Assembly: GCA_030593145.1 (NCBI GenBank)
Contig: JAUVHU010000015.1
Location: forward strand, 1-39,254
Direction: 5' to 3'
DNA length: 39,254 nucleotides
Source: Desulfobacteraceae bacterium
GTDB taxonomy: Bacteria; Desulfobacterota; Desulfobacteria; Desulfobacterales; ETH-SRB1
Within the stretch, counting starts at the first letter, position 1. Each line of letters starts with the position of its first letter. This document shows positions 25,777 through 33,654 of this stretch, one piece after another. The notes beneath the pieces were generated by a model that saw only the letters and a program-made list of their open reading frames with translations, ran no database searches and was not told where the DNA came from. Both the position numbers and the translations under genes were made by a program.

Positions 25777-26556
25777 TTATGGTTTGCCAGCTTGTATATA
25801 TGCAGAAAACACCATAAATTCTGCTCCCTCTCCAACATTCCAACTCTTGATTATTTGTTCGCTGTTTTCCTTTTTTGTTATAGTTATAGACTCAAACCCC
25901 AGCCTGTTTAGAATCTGTCTCACCTCACCTGGTGAGATAGCCCCGGATACTCACCCTGTGTAGACTTTCGGATCATCCATGATTTCCCCTGGAATTTCTC
26001 CTGAACGCAAAACATCCGATATGCTGATCCGCCCTCCAGGCTTCAACACTCTGAAAAGCTCTCCAAAAACAGCTCTTTTATCCGGTGAAAGATTTATGAC
26101 ACAGTTTGACAAAACCACATCAATTGAATTATCAGGAACAGGTAACTCTTCTATCTCTCCCAATCGAAATTCGACATTGTCGACACCCATTTTATCTGCA
26201 TTCTTCTTTGCCTTTTTTATCATTTCCGGCGTCATGTCAACGCCGATAACCTTTCCCTCTTTTCCCACGCTTTTTGCTGCCAGAAACGCGTCAAAGCTGG
26301 CTCCGCTCCCTAAATCAAGCACAGTTTCTCCGGATTTCAAATTCGCAATGGTCAAGGGATTTCCACATCCGAGGCCAAGATTAGCATCTCCCAGGCCAAT
26401 GGCAAGTTCATCATTAGTATAATCGAGTTTTTTACCCAAATCTAATATGTTCGTAAGATTTGAGGAATCACCGCAACAGCGACACTTATCGGGTTGAGCA
26501 ACCCTGGCATAACTTTCCCTTACCATCTTCCTGATTTTGTTCTTTAATGGTTTCAT
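25777..26556 (-). CDS. arsM: Arsenite methyltransferase ArsM with in-frame TGA (probable selenocysteine 202)
   Basis: 259 residues when TGA at 25951-25953 is read through. The SAM-binding core is plain: LDLGSGASFDAFLAAKSVG, VIGVDMTPEMI, RLGEIEELPVPDNS. ArsM cysteines: C25/C27/C28 and C64 (LGLGCGNPL), then C152 (SNCVINLSPDKRAVF). The open frame halts at VYTG-TGA and continues in the same phase with VSGAISPGEVRQILNRLGF to TAA 25777-25779, precisely the sequence that follows the third conserved Cys in normal ArsM (YxGC-hxGA; position of human AS3MT C206). A Cys-to-Sec exchange at an arsenic-binding residue is therefore likely; ArsM-like selenoproteins have, I believe, been noted in surveys. The enzyme methylates As(III) via SAM. 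It is the last gene of the arsR-permease-thioredoxin-ccdA unit, which would supply reductant and export methylated arsenic. Confidence 0.88.
25918..25937 (-). promoter_or_regulatory. SECIS-like hairpin after the arsM TGA
   Basis: At +14 to +33 after the UGA the mRNA has a perfect 7 bp stem UCUCACC / GGUGAGA with hexaloop AGGUGA. The AGGU loop start matches the AGGUCU loop of E. coli fdhF SECIS, and the GG (+22/+23) lies at nearly the same distance from the UGA. Confidence 0.75.
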
Positions 26557-26637
26557 ATTTGCTCCTTGATGAAATATCTATTACTACCTCCATGGAGCAC
26601 GAATAGGAGCCTGTCTGAGAATTTTCAGGTAAAGCTC

Positions 26638-27345
26638 CTATGCACTAACAAATGGACTGATAACAAAGTAAATCCCCAGCAGACCGATCAATACTCCGGC
26701 GCCTTTGCGAAACCAGCTTCCCGCCCCCTGCCAGGCGCTGTTTTCCATTAATTTTCTCACGGCCGCTGTTGAACTGCCGGCAACCACAATCGGCAGGCAA
26801 TGCCCCACGGCAAAAAGCAGGATAAAAAATATTCCTGTCGCGATTTTCTGCTGAACAGTAATTATAGCGAGAATCGGCGCAATGAACCCAAATGTGCATG
26901 AACCGGAGAGCACACCGTAAGCGAGTCCAAGCATGAACGCACCGAACATTCCCCTAAAATTAAGTCGGTATAGCAAACTGCCTGACATGGAACATTTTTC
27001 CACGCCGAGCATTCCAAGCGCCACCCAAATAAGAATGCCCCCGATTAGAATATGCCAGTAATTGCCAACATCGCCAAACATGCGGCCCAGCAAGGCGCAG
27101 ACAATTCCGATTAGTGCGACGGTAATAAACAGGCCTGTGGTAAACAATGCCGAATACACGGCGGCCTGTCTGGGATCGACCGCCCGTTCCTGCCCGCCCA
27201 CATAAGCTACAATCAATGGAATCGATGCCAGATGGCACGGGCTGAAGGCCACACTGATCATGCCCCATAAAAAACAACCTAATGCCGCAATGGTTGTGCC
27301 GCTTGCAATCCACTCATTGACGGCCAGAAAAAACGTTTTCAGCAT
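26638..27345 (-). CDS. ccdA: CcdA/DsbD-like transmembrane thiol-disulfide transporter
   Basis: 235 residues with six or more membrane spans and the CcdA/DsbD-beta signature: FSPCHLASIPLIVAYVGGQ near the start carries the first redox Cys, and SGSCTFGFIAPILAI carries the second. These proteins move reducing equivalents from cytoplasmic thioredoxin across the inner membrane to periplasmic thioredoxin-fold proteins. The gene lies 22 bases downstream of the membrane-anchored SurA_N-thioredoxin fusion, a natural acceptor, and upstream of arsM. Its place inside an arsR/permease operon suggests a dedicated reducing pathway rather than general cytochrome c maturation. A short inverted repeat (TAGGAGC...GCTCCTA) lies between it and arsM. 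Confidence 0.88.
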   Translation of the reverse strand: MLKTFFLAVNEWIASGTTIAALGCFLWGMISVAFSPCHLASIPLIVAYVGGQERAVDPRQAAVYSALFTTGLFITVALIGIVCALLGRMFGDVGNYWHILIGGILIWVALGMLGVEKCSMSGSLLYRLNFRGMFGAFMLGLAYGVLSGSCTFGFIAPILAIITVQQKIATGIFFILLFAVGHCLPIVVAGSSTAAVRKLMENSAWQGAGSWFRKGAGVLIGLLGIYFVISPFVSA

Positions 27346-27367
27346 GGGTTTCTCCTTTTACTTTAAC

Positions 27368-28267
27368 CTAAGTTGAGCTAATACCCATTTCCCTGAACTG
27401 CTCCAGGATCAAGTTCTTGCTCATGAATCCCTGATGTCTGTAAACCTCTTTGCCGTTTGAATCAAAAAAGATTAGAGTGGGAATCATTTGTATTTTGTGT
27501 TCACCGGCAAAACTCTTATATTTGTAAACATCGATCACAAGGACTTCAACCTTCCCTGAATACTCCTTTTTGACTTCATGAAGTATAGGTCTTATCTGGC
27601 GGCATGGGATACATGAATTCGACCCAAAATCGACCATGACAGGCTTGCCGCTCTTCAAAGCATTTAAAAAATCCTCCTCAGTGTTTGAGTCGGGCGGTTT
27701 GACTGCGAGTTTTTTCAAACGTTTCTCATCGATATCAATTCTAGCGCTTTTACGTAAATCTCCAACGAACTGCTCCAACTGTTTTTGTTGTTTTCCCTGC
27801 CCGATTATTTGTTCGATCATCGTAGCTGTCTGTTCCAGCGATTTTCCTTCCATTCGATCCTTGTAGATTTCATAGAACTCCTCAATTTCTTCCCGGCTGA
27901 CAGTGGGAACGGAAGAAAATCTTTTCTCCATGAACTCTTTGATCACTACTTCTTCAGATGATACGGAGCCTTCCCGACCTTTCTTTTCCCTGTCCGGTAA
28001 TAGACCCTGTTTTTCAGCCTCCTGCAGGATAAGAGTTCTCATAATCATTCCTTCAAGGAATTCGGCCGGATTTTCCCTGATTATTCCCCTGGCCTGTTCT
28101 TCGACTTTTCCTATTTCCTGATTGAAATCGTTGACCGTGATTTTCTCCCCATTCACCGTAGCAAGAACTTGTCTGTCGCTTTCACCGAAATAGAACAGGT
28201 AAAAAAGAGAAGCTGCTGTAAGCACAACAATTAAAATTGCTGCAATAATACTGCTTTTTCGCTTCAT
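27368..28267 (-). CDS. Membrane-anchored SurA_N-like domain fused to thioredoxin
   Basis: 299 residues. An N-terminal signal anchor (IIAAILIVVLTAASLFYLFYF) puts the rest in the periplasm. Residues ~30-180 resemble the SurA/PrsA N-terminal chaperone domain (VLATVNGEKITVNDFNQEI, EFLEGMIMRTLILQEAEKQGLL). Residues ~195-299 are a thioredoxin domain with active site CIPC (KPVMVDFGSNSCIPCRQIRPIL), the cis-Pro region IQMIPTLIFFDSNGKEVYRHQG, and the usual C-terminal helix. The fusion suggests a thiol reductase that is guided to, or holds, unfolded or metal-bound clients. It lies between a small CxxC protein gene and ccdA in the arsenic-type operon and is the likely periplasmic partner of CcdA. Confidence 0.85.
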   Translation of the reverse strand: MKRKSSIIAAILIVVLTAASLFYLFYFGESDRQVLATVNGEKITVNDFNQEIGKVEEQARGIIRENPAEFLEGMIMRTLILQEAEKQGLLPDREKKGREGSVSSEEVVIKEFMEKRFSSVPTVSREEIEEFYEIYKDRMEGKSLEQTATMIEQIIGQGKQQKQLEQFVGDLRKSARIDIDEKRLKKLAVKPPDSNTEEDFLNALKSGKPVMVDFGSNSCIPCRQIRPILHEVKKEYSGKVEVLVIDVYKYKSFAGEHKIQMIPTLIFFDSNGKEVYRHQGFMSKNLILEQFREMGISST

Positions 28268-28310
28268 TTCTCCTCCGAATAGTAAGAGTAAGTTTGGTAC
28301 TAATAGTTTA

Positions 28311-28541
28311 TTATAGAATCCAAGTTTTAATCTCTTCTTTTTCTGGAATCTTCCCTACGCTTTTTACTTCGCCGTCAACCACTACGGCCGGTGTTCCGAA
28401 AACACCATATCCGGCGATTTTCATGATATCGGTTACCTTTTCGACTTGAGCTTCCACACCGAACTCGGCAACCACTTCTTTGATAAGTTGTTCCGTCTGT
28501 TGACATTTAGGACAACCAGGCCCTAATACTTTTATATCCAT
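28311..28541 (-). CDS. Small thioredoxin-like CxxC protein (redox-active disulfide protein 2 type)
   Basis: 76 residues: MDIKVLGPGCPKCQQTEQLIKEV starts with the active site CPKC at Cys10/Cys13, then YGVFGTPAVVVDGEVKSVGK with the cis-Pro loop. This is the Thioredoxin_3 (glutaredoxin-like, ~80 residues) family, common beside ArsP/DUF318 permeases in anaerobes. It is cytoplasmic, with no signal peptide. It could reduce the permease CSC cysteines, ArsM or bound arsenicals; this is inferred from its operon. A ribosome site (GGAGCGG) lies before the ATG. Confidence 0.9.
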   Translation of the reverse strand: MDIKVLGPGCPKCQQTEQLIKEVVAEFGVEAQVEKVTDIMKIAGYGVFGTPAVVVDGEVKSVGKIPEKEEIKTWIL

Positions 28542-28557
28542 CCCTTACCGCTCCTTT

Positions 28558-29061
28558 CTATATTTTTTCTTGAATTTCCTTGAGCCAAGCAACAAGTTTG
28601 CTCCTATGGGGCACACTACCCACGCACTTGACCTCACCGTTGATGAACAAGGCAGGAGTGCTCATCACGCCGTATTTTCCGATTTCCTTGACATCTGTAA
28701 TATGTTCAATATTTGCTGGAAGATTCATCTCTGTCATCACTTCTTTAAGTTCACTTTCCAGCATGTCGCACCGGGGACATCCAGGCCCAAGGACCTTGAT
28801 CTCAAGACCTTCTGAAAGCTCTTCTTCATAAGATCTGCCAAGAAATTTATTAAATTCCCGTAAGAAGGCCCTGCCGTATTCCTCCTGAATATGTTCCGGA
28901 ATGTAATTTTTTTCGGCAAGCCGTTTGAGGAGTTCATCCCGGATTTCAGCTTCCGGTTTTTCGGCAAAATCTTTTGCCACATCTTCTAAACTATTTTTCA
29001 GACCAATAATGCCGATAGTGTGTTTGCCGACCCTGATTTGCCTGACATCGTTTTGTGGCAT
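28558..29061 (-). CDS. Two-domain protein: N-terminal operon-specific domain plus Thioredoxin_3 domain
   Basis: 167 residues. The C-terminal ~80 residues repeat the fold of the neighbouring small protein (IKVLGPGCPRCDMLESELKEV, YGVMSTPALFINGEVKCVG) with active site CPRC. The N-terminal ~85 residues (VRQIRVGKHTIGIIGL, KPEAEIRDELLKRLAEKNYIP, YGRAFLREFNKFLG) form a helical domain that I have seen mainly in arsR/permease neighbourhoods and cannot name. It lies between the permease and the single-domain thioredoxin gene, with 15-16 base gaps on both sides, so it is certainly co-transcribed. It probably docks thiol chemistry to the permease or regulator, which is speculative. Confidence 0.82.
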   Translation of the reverse strand: MPQNDVRQIRVGKHTIGIIGLKNSLEDVAKDFAEKPEAEIRDELLKRLAEKNYIPEHIQEEYGRAFLREFNKFLGRSYEEELSEGLEIKVLGPGCPRCDMLESELKEVMTEMNLPANIEHITDVKEIGKYGVMSTPALFINGEVKCVGSVPHRSKLVAWLKEIQEKI

Positions 29062-29076
29062 AGCTCAAAACTTCCT

Positions 29077-30249
29077 TTATCCTGCAATCGTACCGTATAA
29101 CATTCCAGCAATGGTCGATAAAATTATGATAATTGAGCAAAAAACAGCCGTTTTTTTTACGCCCATCACGCTTCCGATTACCAGCATATTCGGCAAAGAT
29201 AATGCCGGACCGGCCAGAAGCAGGGCCAGAGCAGGCCCCTTGCCCATACCCGCGCCGAGAAGTCCCTGGAGAATCGGTACTTCTGTAAGGGTGGCAAAAT
29301 ACATCAGCGCCCCGGCAACCGAAGCAAACAAATTTGCCCAAATGGAATTTCCGCCGAGGAGTGTCTCGATATGGTGTCCGGGGATGAGCGCGGAATGCCC
29401 TGGACGGCCTAACATAAAACCAGCTACAAGAACTCCACCCGCAAGAAGTGGAAAAATCTGTTTCATAAATCCCCAGGTTGACTCAACCCAGGTTTTACAT
29501 TCATCTCTTGTAAACCAAGCCTTTAGCATAAATGCCAGCAGGATGAGCAAAGCGATTGTGATATACCATTTGGCTGCAAATATTGCAGGCCACAAGCCTG
29601 TTGAGCCTTCGGCAGGCCGTGCAAACGCCGCAAAAATCAGGATCAGCACCATGGTAAGAATATATAATGTATCTTGCAGAAGAGTTCGTCTTTTGCCTTC
29701 CTCGTCCGGCAGATAAATCTGCCCTTCTGCTCGCGCTGCATCATCCTTACGAAAAATCAAAGCCATGAGCAAGCCTGTGATAATCGCGAAAACCACCGCG
29801 CCGACAGCCCGTGCCAGCCCAAGCTGCCAGCCTAATATTTTTGCTGTAAGGGTAATCGCCAACACATTGATGGCAGGGCCGGAATAAAGAAAGGCTGTGG
29901 CAGGACCGATCCCTGCACCACGTGAATAGATACCTGCAAACAGCGGCAAAACAGTACACGAACAAACAGCGAGAACTGTTCCGGAAATAGAGGCAACAGA
30001 ATAAGACAGAATTTTGTTTGCCTGGGAACCAAAGTATTTAAGAACCGAAGCCTGGGAAACAAATACCGCGATAGCGCCTGCGATAAAAAATGCAGGAATT
30101 AAACATACCAGAACATGCTCCCTGGCATATTCCTGAAGCATCATAAAGGCTTCAAGGCCTGATTGACGAATAATGGCATGGTTCCATGGAATGTAATAAA
30201 TCGCCAAAAAAATTAAAATGATCCATATTAGTTTTGCGCGTTCTTTCAT
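29077..30249 (-). CDS. ArsP/DUF318-family permease (organoarsenical efflux type)
   Basis: About 390 residues and roughly ten membrane spans in two halves (PF03773). Hallmarks are VCSCTVLPLFAGIYSRGAGIGPATAFLYSGPAINVLAI in the first half and FATLTEVPILQGLLGAGMGKGPALALLLAGPALSLP in the second, each with the conserved Pro/Gly core. The CSC cysteine pair is used by ArsP to bind trivalent methylarsenite in characterised members. I chose the ATG at 30249 (ribosome site AAAGG) over 30291, which lacks a ribosome site; the longer form would add 14 residues. It is directly downstream of arsR and in one operon with arsM, so it likely exports methylated arsenic made by ArsM. DUF318 members can have other cargos. 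Confidence 0.87.
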   Translation of the reverse strand: MKERAKLIWIILIFLAIYYIPWNHAIIRQSGLEAFMMLQEYAREHVLVCLIPAFFIAGAIAVFVSQASVLKYFGSQANKILSYSVASISGTVLAVCSCTVLPLFAGIYSRGAGIGPATAFLYSGPAINVLAITLTAKILGWQLGLARAVGAVVFAIITGLLMALIFRKDDAARAEGQIYLPDEEGKRRTLLQDTLYILTMVLILIFAAFARPAEGSTGLWPAIFAAKWYITIALLILLAFMLKAWFTRDECKTWVESTWGFMKQIFPLLAGGVLVAGFMLGRPGHSALIPGHHIETLLGGNSIWANLFASVAGALMYFATLTEVPILQGLLGAGMGKGPALALLLAGPALSLPNMLVIGSVMGVKKTAVFCSIIIILSTIAGMLYGTIAG

Positions 30250-30320
30250 TGTATTTGCCTTTTCACGAAAGCGGTCAATGATAGTATGCATATACGGTTA
30301 TATAGTGAAACAAAAAGATA

Positions 30321-30662
30321 TCACCCGCACAACTCTTCGCGATTTAAAAAAGGGATTTTTTCAACCAGACCGACAATTTCAGGATCGTCATCCAGCCAGT
30401 GCTTGAGATTTCCCAGAATACTTGCCACATACGGGCTGTTTATTCCATCTGAAAGATAATAATTGACCCACAGGCCGTCTTTACGATAATCGACAAGCCC
30501 TGCTTCTTCCAATACTTTTAAATGCTTGGATACATTGGGCTGGGATATTCCCAAAACCGCTCTCAACTCACAGACGCACATGATTTTATACTGCAACATC
30601 TTTACGATTTTGACTCGATTCGAGTCTGAAAGCGCCTTCATGACCTTGATAAAAGATTTCAT
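30321..30662 (-). CDS. arsR: ArsR/SmtB-family metalloid-responsive repressor
   Basis: 113 residues. The winged helix-turn-helix is clear: ALSDSNRVKIVKMLQ, then CVCELRAVLGISQPNVSKHLKVLEEAGLVDYRKDGLWVNYYL. The CVCEL pair at the start of helix alpha-3 is the As(III) site of ArsR, so release of DNA on arsenite binding is expected. The start at ATG 30662 is supported by AGGGGG six bases upstream; a TTG two codons earlier is possible. It is the first gene of the operon running to arsM, and a palindromic AT-rich operator lies just upstream. Confidence 0.93.
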   Translation of the reverse strand: MKSFIKVMKALSDSNRVKIVKMLQYKIMCVCELRAVLGISQPNVSKHLKVLEEAGLVDYRKDGLWVNYYLSDGINSPYVASILGNLKHWLDDDPEIVGLVEKIPFLNREELCG

Positions 30663-30673
30663 TGACAACCCCC

Positions 30674-30701
30674 TAATATATGCCTTATCAGTAATATATT
30701 A
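30674..30701. promoter_or_regulatory. Probable ArsR operator
   Basis: An 8 bp inverted repeat TAATATAT / ATATATTA separated by 12 bases lies 12 bases upstream of the arsR ATG. ArsR/SmtB proteins bind imperfect AT-rich palindromes of this kind (often ATA-x-TAT spaced around a 12-2-12 layout). Binding is inferred. Confidence 0.55.
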
Positions 30702-30738
30702 AGTCCTTCTATAAAAGCTGTCAAGAATTAATAATCAA

Positions 30739-31018
30739 TAATTTACAAACTCAAAAAGTGAGTTTTATCATTCCATTACTCCGCAGACAGGCAATTAAAT
30801 TTGAAAAGGTCTGAAACTCACGCAACAAGTGATCCTAAAGAAAAAACAGCATGCAAAACATAACAAAACTGTCTTTATCGATTGAAATTAATACATTATA
30901 CCAAAGATGTCTTATGATCGGCTGTTTTTTCTTAAGGCTCACTAATGTGTTCAAACAGTCAGCCCTTTTCAAATTTAATTGCCTGTCTACTTCGCAGCAA
31001 ATATGAGTTTGTAAATTA
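30739..31018. mobile_element. MITE-like palindromic element, family A copy 3 (inverted)
   Basis: Inverted relative to copies 1 and 2. Ends AATTTACAAACTC and GAGTTTGTAAATT; inner words CAGACAGGCAATTAAATTTG and CAAATTTAATTGCCTGTCT. An open frame at 30835-31029 is just element sequence. It lies in the gene-free interval 30663-31088 between divergent arsR and the HD-domain gene, so it may carry or displace promoters for both. Confidence 0.85.
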
Positions 31019-31088
31019 TTGATGATCAAAAGCTCTGCTTCAAATAATCGCTTGCAACTTATTTTATAATCTTTATTATAATATTATT

Positions 31089-31646
31089 ATGAATCCTGTT
31101 GATATTATCGATGAATATTATAAGCACGGTTCCAGGGTGTATGAAATTCTCATAACGCACGGTGAATATGTTGCGAAAAAGGCTCTTGACGCGGCCAAAA
31201 ATGTGTCCCATCTGAATCCTGATCTTGACTTTATCAAGGACGCTGCCATGCTCCATGACATCGGCATTTTCCTTACAAATATACCAAAGCTGGGTTGTAT
31301 GGGCAAACATCCTTATATCTGTCACGGGTATCTGGGACGTAACCTATTAGAAAAAAAAGGATTGCACAAACTTGCGCTTGTATGTGAGCGGCATGTCGGC
31401 GTTGGAATAACAATCAAAGATATAAGGCAATATAATCTCCCGCTTCCTGAGCGTAATATGGAGCCGATCTCAATAGAGGAACAAATTATATGCTATGCCG
31501 ACAAGTTCTTTTCTAAAAACAGTGATTCAGGTTCAGAGGAAAAATCTGTTAAAGATATCAAGCTCGTTCTTGAGCAATATGGTCGTGACAAAGCAGCAAA
31601 ATTTCAGTTATGGGTTGATAAGTTTGAACCTAAGATAAGCGATTAG
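31089..31646 (+). CDS. HD-domain phosphohydrolase
   Basis: 185 residues, HD superfamily (PF01966). Metal ligands are visible: His in THGEYVAKKAL, the HD pair in AAMLHDIGIFLTNIP, His in HPYICHGYLG, His in CERHVGVGI and Asp in IICYADKFFSK. Such proteins hydrolyse phosphate esters of nucleotides or act as tRNA/ppGpp-type phosphatases; substrate unknown. It is transcribed on the plus strand, divergent from arsR. Its ribosome site is weak (AT-rich leader). The stop codon (TAG, 31644-31646) is part of a palindromic word repeat (AGCGATTAGC), so the 3' end may have been shaped by repeat insertion. Confidence 0.88.
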   Translation: MNPVDIIDEYYKHGSRVYEILITHGEYVAKKALDAAKNVSHLNPDLDFIKDAAMLHDIGIFLTNIPKLGCMGKHPYICHGYLGRNLLEKKGLHKLALVCERHVGVGITIKDIRQYNLPLPERNMEPISIEEQIICYADKFFSKNSDSGSEEKSVKDIKLVLEQYGRDKAAKFQLWVDKFEPKISD

Positions 31647-31785
31647 CTCTTAGCAATTAGCGGTTAGCTCTTATTGTTTCGGGTGGTTACCAGCGATTCG
31701 ATTTTCACCCATGGGGTGCAATATTGACTTTTAGCAATATATTGAAATTGTTGTGCTAACTGCTAAAAGCTAATGGCTAATCGCT
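31638..31785. repeat. Palindromic word-repeat element after the HD-domain gene
   Basis: AGCGATTAGC (31638-31647) faces GCTAATCGCT (31776-31785), with multiple inner copies of TTAGCAATTAGCGGTTAGC / GCTAACTGCTAAAAGC. It lies between the HD gene, whose stop it overlaps, and the flavoprotein gene. Confidence 0.75.
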
Positions 31786-31814
31786 CATTCTATGTTTGAA
31801 TAAAGGAGGCTTAA

Positions 31815-32927
31815 ATGCCAGAACTGTTTGAAACAACAAATATAAACGGCATGATTATTAAAAATCGGTTTGTCCGATCAGCCACCTGGGAGGGAATGGC
31901 AAAAGATGATGGAACATGCACAAAAAAACTGATCGATTTAATGTCCCAACTGGCAAAAGGAGGTGTTGGACTGATTATTACCGGTCATGCCTATATCCGG
32001 AAAACAGGAAAAGCAGGGCCCTGGCAGCTTGGCATATATGAAGACCGGCTTGTTCCCGGGCTGCGTGAAATGACAGATGCAGTGCATAATAATGACGGCA
32101 AAATCGTACTGCAACTGGCTCATGCGGGCATGTATGCAAACACAGGCATTCCCGGCGACACAGCCCTTGCTCCTTCAGCTATAAGCGGTTACAGAAAATC
32201 TCCTGTTCAGGAAATGACACTCCAGAACATCGAAGAGTTAGTGAAGGATTTTGGTCTGGCAGCAGAGCGCGCAAAAACGGCTGGTTTTGACGGTGTTCAG
32301 ATACATGCGGCACACGGTTACCTGCTTAGCCAATTTCTTTCGCCTGCCTATAATATACGGAAGGATAAATATGGAGGCAGCCTTGAAAACAGGGCTGCTG
32401 TACTAATTGAGGTGTTAAAAAGCATAAGAAAGCGTGTCGGTAAAAGCTACCCTGTACTGATCAAAATGAACACACAGGATTTTCTGGAAGGCGGCCTTGA
32501 GCTCAATGATTCCATAAAAGTAGCTGCTATGCTGGAAAAGGCCGGAATAGATACTATCGAACTAAGCGGTGGAACCATTGCATCAGGAAAAAAGGGGCCT
32601 ATAAGAACAGGAATTGTATCAGAAAAAAACGAAGCCTATTTCAAAGATGCAGCTTTTGCTTTTAAAGAAAATATTGATCTTCCGATTATGCTTGTGGGCG
32701 GGATCAGATCTTTTTCTCTTGCCAGGCAGTTGGTTAACGATAATATTGCGGATTATATATCCATGAGCAGGCCTTTCATAAGAGAACCTGGGTTGATAAA
32801 CCGCTGGAAAGATGGCAAACATAATAAATCTGCCTGTATTTCCGACAGCAAGTGCTTTATCCCGGCAATGGGTGGAAAAGGAATATATTGCGTAGTAGAA
32901 AAAAGACTACGTGAAAAGAAGCTGTAA
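31815..32927 (+). CDS. Old Yellow Enzyme-family NADH:flavin oxidoreductase
   Basis: 370 residues, a complete TIM-barrel OYE of the YqjM/single-domain type. FMN-binding and catalytic stretches: IKNRFVRSATWEG at the start, QLAHAGMYANTG, FGLAAERAKTAGFDGVQIHAAHGYLLSQFLSP with the His-x-x-His proton/substrate site, YGGSLENRA, IELSGG, and DYISMSRPFIREP for the phosphate. The C-terminal SKCFIPAMGGKGIYCVVE keeps a Cys-x..-Cys remnant but the Fe-S/FAD domains of 2,4-dienoyl-CoA reductase are absent. These enzymes reduce activated alkenes or similar electrophiles; the physiological substrate is unknown. A strong ribosome site (AAAGGAGG) precedes the ATG. Monocistronic, or a two-gene unit with the HD-domain gene. 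Confidence 0.92.
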   Translation: MPELFETTNINGMIIKNRFVRSATWEGMAKDDGTCTKKLIDLMSQLAKGGVGLIITGHAYIRKTGKAGPWQLGIYEDRLVPGLREMTDAVHNNDGKIVLQLAHAGMYANTGIPGDTALAPSAISGYRKSPVQEMTLQNIEELVKDFGLAAERAKTAGFDGVQIHAAHGYLLSQFLSPAYNIRKDKYGGSLENRAAVLIEVLKSIRKRVGKSYPVLIKMNTQDFLEGGLELNDSIKVAAMLEKAGIDTIELSGGTIASGKKGPIRTGIVSEKNEAYFKDAAFAFKENIDLPIMLVGGIRSFSLARQLVNDNIADYISMSRPFIREPGLINRWKDGKHNKSACISDSKCFIPAMGGKGIYCVVEKRLREKKL

Positions 32928-33149
32928 AACCAGCTTTAATGCCAAGTCTGGCGCCTGTGAGCAGCATCTTTCCGCCGTTATTATGAATTTACATAAACTT
33001 TGCTTGTTGCAAGATTGAACTGAAATGTTATATATATTTTGTCCCATCATGATCTCTTGCTTTTCGTTTTTTAACTTTAACCAACAGGAACAGATCGTGA
33101 TTTAATCAAAACCTTTTTTACCTCAACTTTTGAACATTACCAAAAAACA

Positions 33150-33647
33150 ATGCAAAAGATTGCCAGACAATTAATATATGCTTTGTTAATAATAGGTTCG
33201 AGCATTGCTTTGCCGGGAATTTTATCAACCGGTCATTCTGAATCTGCTAACAGGATAATCGTTAAAAGTATAACCTCTGCTGCTTTTGACAAAATTATTG
33301 CGGACCGAAAAAACCGGTATTTGATTGTTTTTATGACATCATGGTGCGGCCCTTGCAGAAAAGAGTTGCCCGGATTAATTAATCTGAACAATAAGTACAA
33401 AGGCCGTAGCCTCAAAATAATCGGCATAAGTCTCGACTTTAATGGACCAATAGCCATCCAGCCGCTTATTGACAAAGTGCGGGTTAATTTTCCTGTATAT
33501 TGGATCAACGAAGAAGCAGCAAAAAAATATAATATTTATGCCGTGCCGATGCTTTTTTTAGTCAAGGAAGGCAGGATAGTTGAAAAAATTGTCGGAAGGC
33601 GATCAGAAAAGTTTCTGGATAAAAAATTAGCAGATTTTCTGGGATAA
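33150..33647 (+). CDS. Exported TlpA/ResA-like thioredoxin
   Basis: 165 residues. It has an N-terminal signal peptide or anchor (LIYALLIIGSSIALPGILS) and then a thioredoxin fold with active site SWCGPCRKELPGL, the AhpC/TSA-like insert GISLDFNG, and the cis-Pro loop YAVPMLFLVKEGRIV. TlpA/ResA-type proteins reduce periplasmic disulfides, for example apocytochrome c before haem ligation, which would suit an organism with multihaem cytochromes. The start at 33150 lacks a strong ribosome site. The interval 32928-33149 upstream is non-coding. The gene converges on the NapH-like gene. Confidence 0.9.
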   Translation: MQKIARQLIYALLIIGSSIALPGILSTGHSESANRIIVKSITSAAFDKIIADRKNRYLIVFMTSWCGPCRKELPGLINLNNKYKGRSLKIIGISLDFNGPIAIQPLIDKVRVNFPVYWINEEAAKKYNIYAVPMLFLVKEGRIVEKIVGRRSEKFLDKKLADFLG

Positions 33648-33654
33648 AACTGGT

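Noticed and set aside
25951-25953. arsM as a pseudogene truncated at residue 201
   Set aside because: The same frame continues with the conserved ArsM sequence VSGA...GFES and ends in a normal TAA; the stop replaces a conserved Cys and has a SECIS-like hairpin, so Sec is the better reading.
30835-31029. 64-residue frame on the minus strand
   Set aside because: Composed of family A element sequence.
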